Notes under the pieces: model-generated
Told to the model about the DNA's origin: nothing
The model's input: only the letters and a program-made list of their open reading frames with translations
Databases searched by the model: none
Shown here: one piece after another, positions 47,442 to 58,865 of the stretch
Numbering within the stretch: the first letter of the stretch is position 1
How the letters are laid out: each line of letters opens with the position of its first letter
Assembly (NCBI RefSeq): GCF_036785885.1
Contig: NC_092330.1
Span: 6,420,525 to 6,484,524, forward strand
DNA length: 64,000 nt
Direction of reading: 5' to 3'
Source: Coffea arabica
Taxonomy: Eukaryota; Streptophyta; Magnoliopsida; Gentianales; Rubiaceae
Program-made: the position numbers and the translations under genes

Positions 47442-50229
47442 TTATTTATGAAAGTAACCGGCATACGGACAGTTAGGGGCTGTGTGACCCGGCTGTAAAC
47501 AGTTACTGCATCGACGTGGTGCATCAGGGCATCTTCTATCCATCTGATTTCTGATCCTAGAATTTCTCAATGGCCCTGGCATCTTTTGTTTCAATCTCCC
47601 TCCTATGATATTCAGCTGTAATTCCGCTACAGGCCAATATTTTGGATCCTGTAGCGGTTCAAAATTACCGGTGAATGTAGCTTGATAAGCGGAAAACGTG
47701 TGTTCATGAGCGACAAGCGTCAATGGGGAGATGCCACACCTAAACACGCAGCTATGGCATGTGAACATGGGAAGCGCAATTCTCTCCATTTTCCACATGT
47801 GCACGTGCGATTTTCAATGTCAACGGTTTGCGCATTACCTCCTTGATGGCTTTGTCGATAGGCAGTCGTGATGCAGTAAATACCCCTCCTATGATCGAAC
47901 ACTTGAACTGCATGGGCCCGCCCTTTTTGTTCATTTTTGACATATTTATCCCAAGATTTCTGTGGGAGGCGGTATACCTCATCCCATGCAACCTTGTGAT
48001 TCTTCACGAACAAATCAACAGTTTGATTGAATGTGAATCTTATACACGTAGTAATTGGCAGCAACCGAGCGTCCCTCAAGAGATTGTTGAAACACTCGGC
48101 CATATTTGTGGATATGTGGCCCCAACGATATCCCCCATCTTTGCACAGAGCCCATTGCTCGGGTCGAACTGATCCACCCGTTAGCCATGCATATGCCTCC
48201 GTATTTAGGGAGAAAATCACATTCATGAAGTTCTCATACTTACGTGTCTGCTTCGCCACACCCGCGCCATACATCAAGTTTTTAAGCCTAACAGATATCG
48301 TAAAATAACGTCAAAAGGGGATTAATTTACCTATGATGGGTGGAACATGAAAATATATTTAATTTTTAGGGGTTAAGCGACAATTTACCTTTCATTCTTG
48401 AATTTTTGTATGAAATTGCTCCGAATATGAATCAAACAGAATCGGTGCACCCCTAATGGCTCCTGCCACTCTTCAAGTGTACGCATTGCATTAATGATGC
48501 CATGATGACGATCAGAAATAATGCATATATTCTGCATGTCACCACACACGTGAATGCGTAACAGTCTCATGAACCAATGCCAACTCCGATTATTCTCCTC
48601 ATCAACTAGAGCATATGCCAGGGGAAACATTGAACCATTAGCATCAAAACCTACGGCGACAAGAAGTTTTCCCCGATAAGATCCTTTCAAAAAGGTACCA
48701 TCCACACATATGACCGGTTTCAGATGGCGAAAGCCTTGGATGGCAGGTGCAAATGCCCAAAATATATAATCAAAAATAATATTGGAAGGGGTACTCGATG
48801 GATGATGGTCCCACACAACTACCGTACCCGGATTGGACCGTTGTAACTCCTGAATGTAGGTTGGCAACTGTGATATGGATGTCGGCCAATCCCCATATAA
48901 TATATCAATGGCACGACGTCTAGCATACCAAGCTTTCTTGTAAGACACATCGCAATGAAACTCCTGTTTCACCGATGCTTGAATTTCCTTGATTTTATAC
49001 ACTGGACCATTCATAATGTGGGGAATAATATGTTCGGCAATTATGTCGCTACTCAATCCACGATGGTCATTATTATAACAGACACGGATGCATGTATGAG
49101 CATCAGCAAGTGTGACAATCATCCACATGTTGTGCGAGCTACGCAGGGTTGCACGAAGCTGCCAATTACACGGGGGTACAGAGTTACGAGCCCGACAACG
49201 AACATACCAAGTTGTTGGCGTGCTCTCACGAACTTTGAACTCCCTATTCTCCTTTATGGACCACAATTTCACAGCTCTCTTGACATGCTCCTTTGTTTCG
49301 AACAGTTGACCTAATTCTAAATCTTTGGTGTGTTCATTCCACAGCTTTAACTTCTCAACTCACCCAACATCAAGGGGGTCATAATTCAATGCTGCGTCGA
49401 CACCAGCTTCATAACGCAGTTGTGGTCCCTCACGAGTTATCCAAGGAGCATTGCGACCCATGTCATCATGGGTCGTACTTGGAAGATTTGAATACCCATC
49501 TTGTCGATCGGTATCATGTTGGTGGTTCTCTTCATCGGAACCACTAAGATTGGGCTCCGGTTCGGAGTCCATGTCAACATCTACAAACTGAATGTCAGTA
49601 GATGGTAGAGCATCAAACATCGGAGATGATTCAATATCCGTACATCGAGTTTGAAATGATGAGGTGTGCTCTATTGGTTGACCACTTGTACTTGAAGGAT
49701 CATTATTACTCCGCCGACCATTACCCCTTCTTCGCCCTCTATGCCTTGGTTGAACATCACCTACATCTAATTGGGTCATTTGACTCTCAAAAAAGCCGCC
49801 TGACTGGAATAAAGATATGTGTTCTGAACTACTACCACCTCTATCAACATTAGCACTTACAACACCTAAAATTTGAGAATCATCCTCTTATAAATGAAAG
49901 ACCTCCTCAACCTCCACATATATTTCGGTTGCAAGTCTACTACCAGATTGTAAGTAGTACAGTCCGGCAACTCCATTGTCATGCACCAAAGGCATTGCAC
50001 CAAACTTGCCATTTGGAAGGCAACTCCGATATATCAAACTAATCTTATAGCGCTTCCGATCTAAACCCAAAAGATTGTATATTTGGTCTACCAAATCATC
50101 ATAACCTACCATCTCTGGAAGGAACAATACTTGTTTCGGTATAGGGGGATCATATGAAATTGACCCTCCTTCGTATATAATTTTTCCTCCCCAATATACT
50201 TGAATCACCAAGCAATTATCACTTGACAT
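47442..50229 (-). pseudogene. MuDR-type MULE transposase gene with two stops and a frameshift
   Basis: About 895 codons in two exons. Exon 1 starts at ATG 50229 (MSSDNCLVIQVYWGG, the usual N-terminal domain) and runs in one frame to 48389, interrupted by an in-frame TAA at 49888-49890 and TGA at 49360-49362. A 101-bp GT-AG intron (48288-48388) splits an Arg codon. The acidic linker SEPEPNLSGSDEENHQHD precedes the MuDR DNA-binding part (KLWSIKENREFKV). The catalytic core shows CVDGTFLKGSYRGKLLVAVG (first Asp), ICIISDRHHGI (second Asp) and NMAECFNNLL (probable Glu). A SWIM finger (CTCGKW...PCSHAIAAC) follows, then a one-base frameshift near 47738, and a C-terminal CCHC knuckle (CSNCLQPGHTAPNC). 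All motifs are well preserved, so inactivation is recent or read-through products exist. Confidence 0.88.
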
Positions 50230-50236
50230 GTTATAC

Positions 50237-52180
50237 CTATTAGAGACGAGTGTTGATAGCATTTTAAAACACCATTAATATACTTATTTGAATAATTATT
50301 TAATTGAATCAAATATATATAATTTAATAACAAATAATAAATAATTGCGATTCTATAACTGTAACAAATAATAACAAATAACAACAAATAAGGTGTAATT
50401 AAATAATAATGAATGATAACAAATAGTATAACAAATAACAACAAATAAAGTGTAATTAAATAATAACGAATAATAACTAATAGTATAACGAATAACAACA
50501 AATCAAGTGTAATTAAATAACAACAAATAATATAATAAATAACAGCAAATAAAGCGTAATTAAATAATAACAAATAATAACAAACAGTATAACAAATAAC
50601 AACAAATAAAGTGTAATTAAATAACAACAAATAACAACAAATAATGCATTATAATTAAATAATTAAATCATTTATAATAAACAAATGAATATTTAATAAA
50701 TAACAACAGAATCCTAATTCATCACCTTAATTAAATGCATTTCATCGAACCTCTTTAATTTAACTAATTTCACAACTAATTAAACTAATTAATCCAGTAA
50801 ACTAATTAAAATAATTGTTTACTAAATAACATAAACTAATTATCAACTAACTTAACAAATAAAGTGAATAGCATTAAACTAATATCACTAGCTATGAAAT
50901 TTTGCTATGCTAATTACATTAATTTTATGTATTTATTTTATTAGCATAGGTATTATTTCAATTACTTAAATTGCCCCGACTAAACGGCTATCTTAATCAA
51001 AACTCAATTGCACAAATTCGTTCAATTAATCCATTCAATTAATTAACCTCGCCAAGTACATCTAAATTCATTTAATCGAACCTCTTAAAATTAATTCATT
51101 CAATTAATTAAACTAATATATCCTATTGGCTAATTAAACTAATCATATACTAAATAACATAAACTAATTCATTTAAATTCATTTAATCGAAATTCATTTA
51201 AACTAATTAAACTAATCATATACTAAATAACATAAACTAATTCATTTAAATTCATTTAAACAAAATTCATTTAAACTAATTAAACTAATAACATATACTA
51301 AATAACATAAACTAACCTTGCCGAATACATCTAAATTCACCCCTAATTGAACCTCTTAAATTCAACGAATTCCACAATTAATTAAACTAATTAATCCACT
51401 AAACTAATTAAACTAATCATATACTAAATAACATAAACTAATTCATTTAAATTCATTTAATCAAAATTCATTTAAACTAATTAAACTAATAACATATACT
51501 AAATAACATAAACTAACCTTGCCGAATACATCTAAATTCACCCCTAATTGAACCTCTTAAATTCAACGAATTCCACAATTAATTAAACTAATTAATCCAC
51601 TAAACTAATTAAACTAATCATATACTAAATTACATAAACTAATTATCAACTAATTTTCATAATAAAGTAAATTGTATTAAACTAATAACACTAATATCGT
51701 TAATTAAGTTATGCTAATTTTATGTATTTTAGTTAAACTAATTTAATTCATCCATTAAATAAATTTAAACAACTAATTAAACTAATTTTATGACTAAACT
51801 AATTCAACTAAGCATGTACCATATTATTAAACTAATATTAGCTAACTTACGTAAAAAGTAAATTACATTATTTGTATACAACTATTCTATAATAAATTAA
51901 ATATTTATTTAATAAAAAAATATTAATAACATAATATAACAACAATATAAAATATTTATCACCAATTGAGTAACATAATATAACAGTTATAACAATTTTT
52001 ATATAAGACAGATCACTAACCTCTTTCGAACTAGTTGTATTTAAAAAATTGATTGTCTTGTCAGCACCGTTAGTAGTCAGTACGGCGACCTAAACAAAAG
52101 CACCGTAATTAATTAGCACGGCGGTATTGTAATTAATTAACACGAACGCCTTAGCCAAAATACATTAACAATAGGCTCAC
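50237..52180 (-). other. Long AT-rich 5' leader or intron of the transposase gene
   Basis: No coding sequence. A possible 5' intron runs from the donor GTGAGCC (52180) to the acceptor CTAATAG (50237), seven bases before the start codon at 50229; this is inferred. It contains AACAACAAATAAAGTGTAAT-type repeats at 50330-50640. A higher-order repeat spans 51144-51660, where the anchor CATATACTAAAT recurs at 51144, 51217, 51292, 51418, 51493 and 51619. Confidence 0.5.
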
Positions 52181-52429
52181 CAATTCTGCCCGCGAACAAA
52201 GCTATGGCCAGAGACACCGAGAGGGACAATCCTCGACAAGCCAAATCTGAGACACCAATAGGGAAGGCAAATCGCAAACACAACAAATGTCTTTCGGCTC
52301 TGGAGGAACTTTGGCCGAGAAGCTGAGTGAGAAGTGAGAGGGATGATGCAAATAGAATTGGGAGAGCTCAGAAATAAGGAAATGAGAAATGAGAAATGAG
52401 GTGCGGGGTGAAGGGTGAAGTTTGGTTCG

Positions 52430-52437
52430 TTTATATA
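52430..52437 (-). promoter_or_regulatory. Probable TATA box of the MULE transposase
   Basis: TATATAAA on the minus strand within CTGTCTATATAAACG, about 250 bp upstream of the putative first splice donor and inside the right subterminal part of the element. The segment downstream (52420-52181 on the minus strand) is less AT-rich and is probably a 5' UTR exon. The short frame covering it includes the TATA box and is unlikely to be translated. Confidence 0.5.
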
Positions 52438-52724
52438 GACAGTCGGAGTTCACGATGCTGGAGCAAGCCCACGTGATTGCAGCTTTTGTTTCTGTCCGTA
52501 GCTAGCCACCACGGGGTGCTAAGCTGAGATAGCTTTTGTTTGTTTTTCCGTAGCTAGGCACCACGGGATGCTAAGCTGAGATTCCACCAGCTAAGAAGCA
52601 CGTAAATACAAAAGCTCTGGCGGGTCTTAGCAATCAGAAGACAGGAAATTGCATGGACGAGGGGCGCATGGCTTTAAAAAGTTGTCTGGTGCACAGCTTT
52701 AAAAAAAAAAAAAAAAGTTGAATC

Positions 52725-53015
52725 TGTCAGGTGCAGGGCTGACAGAGCCCGGCACCTGATAACTCAATGACACAATTCTGTCAGGTGCCGGCTGCCAATT
52801 TTTTTTTAATTTTTTTTTTAAATTGGGGTGTCAGCAGCCCGGCACCTGATAACTCAATGACACAAACAGTTCTGTCAGGTGCCGGCTGCCAATTTTTTTT
52901 TAAATTTTTTTTTTAAATTGGGGTGTCAGGTGCCATAGATTTATACTCCCACCCTGTCAGATCCGTAGTTGTCCGACAGTTTTTTTTTTTTTACCTATAT
53001 TCTGATCAATTAGCC
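52725..53015. repeat. Right subterminal repeats and terminal inverted repeat of the MULE
   Basis: Two direct copies of about 85-100 bp (about 52752-52835 and 52836-52930) each carry AGCCCGGCACCTGATAACTC, TTCTGTCAGGTGCCGGCTGC and a T-tract/A-tract pair ending AAATTGGGGTGTCAG. The terminal part (52926-53015) is the inverted copy of 42588-42677. Confidence 0.8.
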
Positions 53016-53718
53016 TCCAATATATGAGTGTATATTACTTAGTAAGTCTCCAAATCTTATCCTGTGGTTGATTGTAACTATCTTGCCAATTGGGCCTATA
53101 AATCTGAAATCAGTATAATATTGGATATGACCATCCCAATATAAAGCAACTTTCAATGGATGTTGAAGATCCATTAAAACATATGCTAACAAGCCTTCAA
53201 ATGCAATGTAAACTACAGTCAATTCATCTCAAATGTTGAAAAATACTATAAATAAAAAGTATATTCTAAAACCAATCATATCTTGTAAATGTAGGTAACT
53301 CCTAAACTTCTAAATTGCCCACAGGTATTACGTTCTATGCTGTGAAAGAATCTTTCAAAAATAAAAGTCTATAGCAGTCTCTTATTTCTTTTCATTTTGA
53401 CATAACCACACATTAATTTAGCTTAATATCTATAGTGCCAGCATTCATATTCGCCAACAACCAGTAAAGAATAAGAAAAGATTTCAAGAACCACCTAGCA
53501 ATAACTGAAAAAGAGTAGACATACATGTATCTAAAGTCTTGAATGTAATATGGCTGCAAATGTGGGATAAGATGTAAGAAAAAATTGAATGTGTGGTGTG
53601 TTTTGTTTGGCCCCTGAAGAAGTTAGGGTAGGAAGAGAGGGATTGAGGGGAAATTAGTTTTTAGGTCCCTGATGAAGTTCTTAGTACCGGGGAGTAGAAC
53701 AGGCTTCTTAGATATGCT

Positions 53719-53945
53719 AAAAAACTCATTTATCAAATGAGTTTTTTTATTAATAAATGCATTTCAAAAATGGGTTTTAAGGCCAAAAAACGCATTCATC
53801 CTATGAGACTTTTTAAAATAACGCATTCTATTAATGCCCTATTTAACCAATTTTTTCTATTTAGATAAATTTATGAAAATTAAAATAATGTATTTGAAAA
53901 TTGCGTTTTTATTTGGAAAAACACATTCCCTAGATGCGTTTTTTC
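53719..53945. repeat. Cluster of short hairpins
   Basis: The first hairpin has perfect 13-bp arms, AAAAAACTCATTT and its complement, around ATC (53719-53747). Similar AAAACGCATTC.. and ..ATGCGTTTTT pairings recur at about 53786-53815 and 53916-53945, with weaker copies between. No coding potential. Confidence 0.6.
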
Positions 53946-54998
53946 ACCCTTTGGGAAGAAACTCAAAAATCACCACCCTTTGGAAAGTTAGTTTAAAAAC
54001 TTCCACTTTTTGGGAATTTACTCTTATGTAAGCTTGACCCCAGTTTTGCTTAATTGCAGGTTTGTTCATTTTTTGTCAATCTTTACCTTGGCTCTGTTTT
54101 TGTATCAATTTCAACTGATATTTTGTTGATGATGCAGGCTGAAGTAGCTCTTCTACAAAACATGAAAGTTGTAGACTTTTGAGTTTTCTTTCCAATGCCT
54201 CCAAAATCACCTAATTTGGAGCTCTGTAGATGGATAAATGACCAAATTACCCTTGATTGGTCAATCCCCTATTTCAACTTTCGACAACAAACATGGTTGA
54301 TTGTATTTTGATATTTTGACTTGGAAAACTTATGAACTAGATTTTAATGTCTGCATTCAAAATGTAGAGCTGTGTATTAGCTTCAAAATGGCTCAAGAAT
54401 CAACTCAATCCAATGCTTGTAGCTCAATATATACCAATAGGTGTCAAAGTTGGAAAACTTTTCCTCTTTTATTCTTGATTGCATTTTCTCTTTGCACTTC
54501 ATATTCTCTTTAAATCACTTTAAAATCATCAACAATTATCAACTTATCTTCTGGACTCACTTAAATTGATGATTGAATCATTAAACCTATAAAAACATGA
54601 AATTTTCACCATTTTAAACCATAGAAATGCAATTTTTCACTTAGGCCACAAAATGCATAATTTCACAAGAACTTAGTTCATTAGCTATAAAAATAAATAA
54701 AGCATATCAAAATGAAATAATAAAACACATTTAAATTACTCAAAATACATACATATTAGAGGGGCACTAGGTGAAATCTTCAGAAATCTTAGAAAAGGTT
54801 TCCAACATTTTCCCTTTTTATTCACTTTATCCTTCTAATATTGTTTTAATATTTCCCTTTGAAATTGTCATTTTCCAATAGTCTCCCTCTACTTTAAATG
54901 CGCTGTTCGTATTTATTCTCATATATCCTCAAAACTGAAAATTCAGTGCAAAAGGTGCCAATTGAGACAAAATCAATATTCCAGAGTAGAAATCTGGC

Positions 54999-54999
<1 letters not shown>

Positions 55000-55094
<95 letters not shown>
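55000..55094. repeat. (TA)n then (GTAT)n microsatellite
   Basis: About 36 TA units followed by about five GTAT units. Tyr/Ile repeat frames across it are artefacts. Confidence 0.97.
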
Positions 55095-55095
<1 letters not shown>

Positions 55096-55869
55096 TAGCC
55101 TATTTGAAAAGCTGAGAGACCAACATTGCAATTTTCTAAGTTCTAAGGAATTTGTAAGCTAGTAACAAATAGAAATACTAGGTATTGTTTGTCAAAAGAA
55201 TTTGCATAAACATCAATGTCCTTAAGTTGTGGTGTTAAATTAAAGACCAAAACATCAATGTCCTAAAGTCACTTTTTATAGATAAACTTTATTAAAATTA
55301 CCTCTTACCTCCCAATTGAACATAGACCAAAAAATACAAAAAAAAAAAAAAAAAACCGTCAATTGGGTTTGAAGTCACTGCTCATTAGGGACTGGCAGCA
55401 ACAGACTTTAGATGATTTGCAGATAAACCACGCACTAATGATTTGGAATATTTTCTGGACTTCTAGACCCATGAATTTTCGGCTCCATTTCACTAGAATC
55501 TGTTGTTTGGCCCAACCTGAACAAGGCTCCACACATCCTACTCAACATTCAAGTTCATGGCCCCTAAGTTCTGTGTCAATACTGCTCAGGTAATCATTTT
55601 GTCCTTCTCTTTTGGTAGTTTCTGTAAATAGGTAGATAAAATAGAAACCCATGTAAATGTTGGATAACAGGCCACACAAATAGAAAATTTGTGCAGCTCA
55701 TACTAGTTTGTGTAATTATTAGGATCACTGGGTGAGACACACTTTATGTGTGTGTATATTTTAGGAAAAAGTAAATAATGAAAAGATATAGAATAAGAAA
55801 CTACTTAGAGCAAAAGAATTAATTATAGAGTATTGGGATATTTTTAATTGAAGTTAGCAGGAAGACTTG

Positions 55870-55871
<2 letters not shown>

Positions 55872-55913
<42 letters not shown>

Positions 55914-55920
55914 TATATGT
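55872..55920. repeat. (TA)n microsatellite
   Basis: About 19 uninterrupted TA units followed by AAATATATATG. Confidence 0.95.
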
Positions 55921-56777
55921 GGTAGTAGTGGATAAGTTCCGATAAGTACGGAACTTAGAAGTAACAGTTATGTCAATATGGCCCGTATGGAGTATGAGAT
56001 GGCAATATAATACTTCATCATGCAAGGAGAAAATTGGAATAACAAAAAAAAGACAAAAAAAATTTTAAACACAAATTATAACTATTTGGCAAAAAAACCT
56101 TGAAAATACTTGCAAAACCTCTAATATTAAATTGCACGTAATTAGCAACATAATTTTAGAGTAATTACATTTGATCAAAGGTGATACAATCTCTCGTTAC
56201 TAGAAGGGGGGGATGGGTTAGGGAGAAGGGAATGTAAATAAGAAATCTTGGGTTTAAAACCTCCTACTTACACTAAAAATAAAACAAAATAAGAAAATCT
56301 CTAGTTACAATGTTTGATCAAACAAAGTTACAATGGCACAACAGCGTAATTCGTTTAGGATGGGAAGTTTTGAAGAAGTTGACGGTAGATTTTCTCTCTT
56401 CTCTGCTTTTGTAGATAGAAAAGCGTATTTTAGGAAAATGGAAGCAATATTTTGCTAAGCTCATTTGGGTTTGTTTATGTAAGCATTAAAATATGAGAGC
56501 TAAGTGTAACTCTCAATGCCTATTGCTAGCTATGTTATACCTCATAGGGTTTATGTGAAATTAATTTCATAGAATAATACTTTTGTATAAAATTCTGTAG
56601 ATCTTTGCACCTATTCAGTGCAATTGATTTGCAGAAAAATGTGAGAAAGTCACTTCAAAAAGTAGTTCTTGAGTTAGTTATGGCAAAAAAGTCACAGTCA
56701 GAAACAACGGCGATGTTGAAGTTGAGAATTGTTCATAGAAGAAAAGTAAACCAGAAAACAGAAATCAAGAGCCAAGA

Positions 56778-57392
56778 ATGGGACTCTTCACCTACACCAT
56801 AGCCGGTGGCGGTTTCATCTTGATCGGTGCTTGGGAATCGTTCGTATCTTCCTCTGAATGTATCCAAAATACGCCACTATCTCCGCCCCTTACCAGCCCT
56901 CGCGCCATTTCAGCTATTAACAACCGCAGCACTCAAACGAAAAAGGCCCCTCTTTCTTCATCATCTGTAACATGCTTATCAATCCCCGTCCTTTCTTTCC
57001 TCTTCATTCTAAACTCTCTCATCTCCATCTCCGACGCCCTCAACTCCAAAGACCACGTTGGTTTCGCCTTCCAGTTAGAGGTAATCGCAATTGCTCTCCT
57101 TTTTTTCCTCAACTCAACTCTGGGTCTCTTCGCTCATGTCAAGATTTCGTTTCAATTTGCTTCGGCAATCCTCAATATGCTGCTTCTTTTCGCTTTCGGA
57201 GAAGAATTTTTGTTCTTTTACGTTAGAAGAAAGGACCCCAGTGGGGTAGTAAACCGGTACTACGATCTCTTCCTCGTGCCAATAGGCATTTGTCTGTTTT
57301 GTACTATTCTTGACCTGAAAAGTCCGAAATCGAATAATGCAAGATTTTGGACGCGGGGTTGGACTGGTTTTACAGGGTATGTGGATAGGTAA
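56778..57392 (+). pseudogene. DUF716/TMEM45-like membrane protein gene, truncated (left arm)
   Basis: The open frame gives 204 residues starting MGLFTYTIAGGGFILIGAWE, with four or more hydrophobic segments (about residues 7-22, 68-85, 95-120, 125-145 and 163-180). The signature FAFGEEFLFFYVRRKDPSGV.NRYY..FLVPIGICLFCTIL fits the DUF716 core (E..LFY.H..D..GVE..YH...). Family members are usually near 280-300 residues, so the C-terminal third is missing. An extra T near 57334 shifts the frame; the next frame continues the family pattern (LQGMWIGKMGFSFLINP) and then meets an A-rich tract. Function of the plant family is poorly known. Confidence 0.65.
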
Positions 57393-58161
57393 GATGGGAT
57401 TCAGTTTCTTGATCAACCCAAAAAAAAAAGAAAAAAAAAACCAATACTGATGTCTATATATGCACATCGTGAATCGGTATAAACATGAAACATAAAGACA
57501 TTTTGTTCGTTATCTAGCCAATAGGTCCAGCTGTGCAACCCACAATGCTATATGCAAGAGGGCACAAGTTTAGAAACCTGTATCCTGATCTACTCTTGTC
57601 TACCAAGTGAGGCGGAGATGAACAGTGTACCATCAAAGAAAGCAAAATTAAATGACATGAACACAAACAGGAGCCAAATGTCGTGAAACACTATAATTGC
57701 AACTTTAAAAAAAATTATAACCGAACTCACAATGCAGATCAATATCCTCTTCACTAGCTAACCCAAAAAAAAAAAAAAAAGATTCCCTCGTTGCATTTAT
57801 CCAAACTCTATGTCACAAAAAATTTAGCAAATGAGCTAATCTAAGCTATTCACTTCACAAAACTAAGATCCAAATATCTACCAGGTTTATTTGGTCTTGA
57901 TTTGATGAACCAGGTTTATTTGGGATGGTAGCACTAGCGGGACGCTAAGTGCCATTATGTCTTTGATTAGTCTGTGCTGTATTTAATTTTGCTTTCTTTG
58001 ATGGTACACTGTTCATCTCTGCCTCACTTGGTAGACAAGAGTAGATCAGGATACAGGTTTCTAAACTTGTGCCCTCTTGCATATAGCATTGTGGGTTGCA
58101 TGGCTGGACCTATTGGCTAGATAACGAACAAAATGTCTTTATGTTTCATGTTTATACGGAT

Positions 58162-58819
58162 TCACGAAGTGCATATATAGACATCAATATTTTTTTTTTT
58201 TGGGTTGATCAAGGAACTGAATCCCATCTTACCTATCCACATACCCTGTAAAACCAGTCCAACCCCGCGTCCCAATCTTGCATAATTCGATTTCGGACTT
58301 TTCAGTTCTAGAATAGTACAAAACAGACAAATGCCTATTGGCACGAGGAAGAGATCGTAGTATTGATTTTCTACCCCCTGGGGTCCTTTCTTCTAACGTA
58401 AAAGAACAAAAATTCTTCGCCCAAAGTGAAAAGAAGCAGCATATTGAGGATCGCCGAAGGAAATTGAAACGAAATCTTGACATGCGCGAAGAGACCCAGA
58501 GTTGAGTAGAGGAAAACAAGGAGAGAAATTGCGATTACCTCTAACTGGAAGGCGAACCAACGTGGTCTTTGGAGTTGAGGGCGTCGGAGATGGAGATGAG
58601 AGAGTTTAGAATGAAGAAGAAAGAAAGGACGGGGATTGATAAGCGTGTTACCGATGATGAAGAAAGAGGGGCCTTTTTTGTTTGAGTGCTGCTGTTGTTA
58701 ATAGCTGAAATGGCGCGATGGCTGGTAAGGGGCGGAGATAGTGGCGTATTTTGGATACACTCCCAAGCACCGATCAAGATGAAACCGCGACCGGCTATGG
58801 TGTAGGTGAATAGTCCCAT
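58162..58819 (-). pseudogene. DUF716/TMEM45-like gene, second broken copy (right arm)
   Basis: Inverted copy of 56778-57440. It begins MGLFTYTIAGRGFILIGAWE but lacks seven residues after AWE. It shifts frame near 58550 (after DALNSKDHVG) and again inside the core. The part after the core reads LQGMWIGKMGFSSLINP in frame with KSPKSNYARLGRG, so this arm lacks the extra T that breaks the left copy. Neither copy is complete. Confidence 0.7.
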
Positions 58820-58865
58820 TCTTGGCTCTTGATTTCTGTTTTCTGGTTTACTTTTCTTCTCTTTA

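Larger units (their letters stand above)
42588..53015 (-). mobile_element. MULE (MuDR-like) with transposase and PMD gene
   Basis: A 10.4-kb element. The left end starts GGCTAATTCC and the right end is the complement of GGCTAATTGATCAGAATAT. In both, an A tract follows, then a shared inner stretch around ACGGATCTGAC and GTATAAATCTATGG. GC-rich palindromic subterminal repeats on GGTGCCGGGCTG follow at each side. Two genes lie on the minus strand, transposase first and PMD second, both broken by single lesions. No clear 9-bp target-site duplication was found (GTTCTTTTA left, TCCAATATA right), so the exact ends could be off by a few bases. It is probably inactive as an autonomous element, but still has ends that could be mobilised. 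Confidence 0.82.
53016..56736. other. Intergenic stretch with simple repeats and LTR-like remnants
   Basis: No recognised gene. 53719-53945 holds a run of small hairpins (listed separately). 54020-54260 contains CATGAAAGTTGTAGACTTTT and TTTGGAGCTCTGTAGATGGA, phrases common in plant gypsy LTRs. 55370-55590 is a 76-codon frame ending shortly before a GGTAATC donor-like site; I do not recognise it. 56630-56690 resembles 18716-18770. Confidence 0.45.
56737..58860. repeat. Large inverted duplication around a DUF716 gene fragment
   Basis: The left arm (56737-57653, 917 bp) and right arm (57981-58860, 880 bp) are reverse complements with scattered substitutions and small gaps; the 327-bp spacer is unrelated. 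Each arm carries the same truncated gene and the same 3' flank (GTCTATATATGCAC, then GATGAACAGTGTACCATCAA). The right arm abuts the 3' end of the RLP pseudogene. No target-site duplications or transposon ends were seen at the arm borders. Confidence 0.9.

Noticed and set aside
52202..52453. 83-codon minus-strand frame in the right part of the MULE
   Set aside because: It spans the probable TATA box and first exon; more likely 5' UTR.
42579..53024. A 9-bp target-site duplication for the MULE
   Set aside because: GTTCTTTTA and TCCAATATA do not match, so no duplication is claimed.
54898..55162. Tyr/Ile repeat frames
   Set aside because: Translation of the TA microsatellite.
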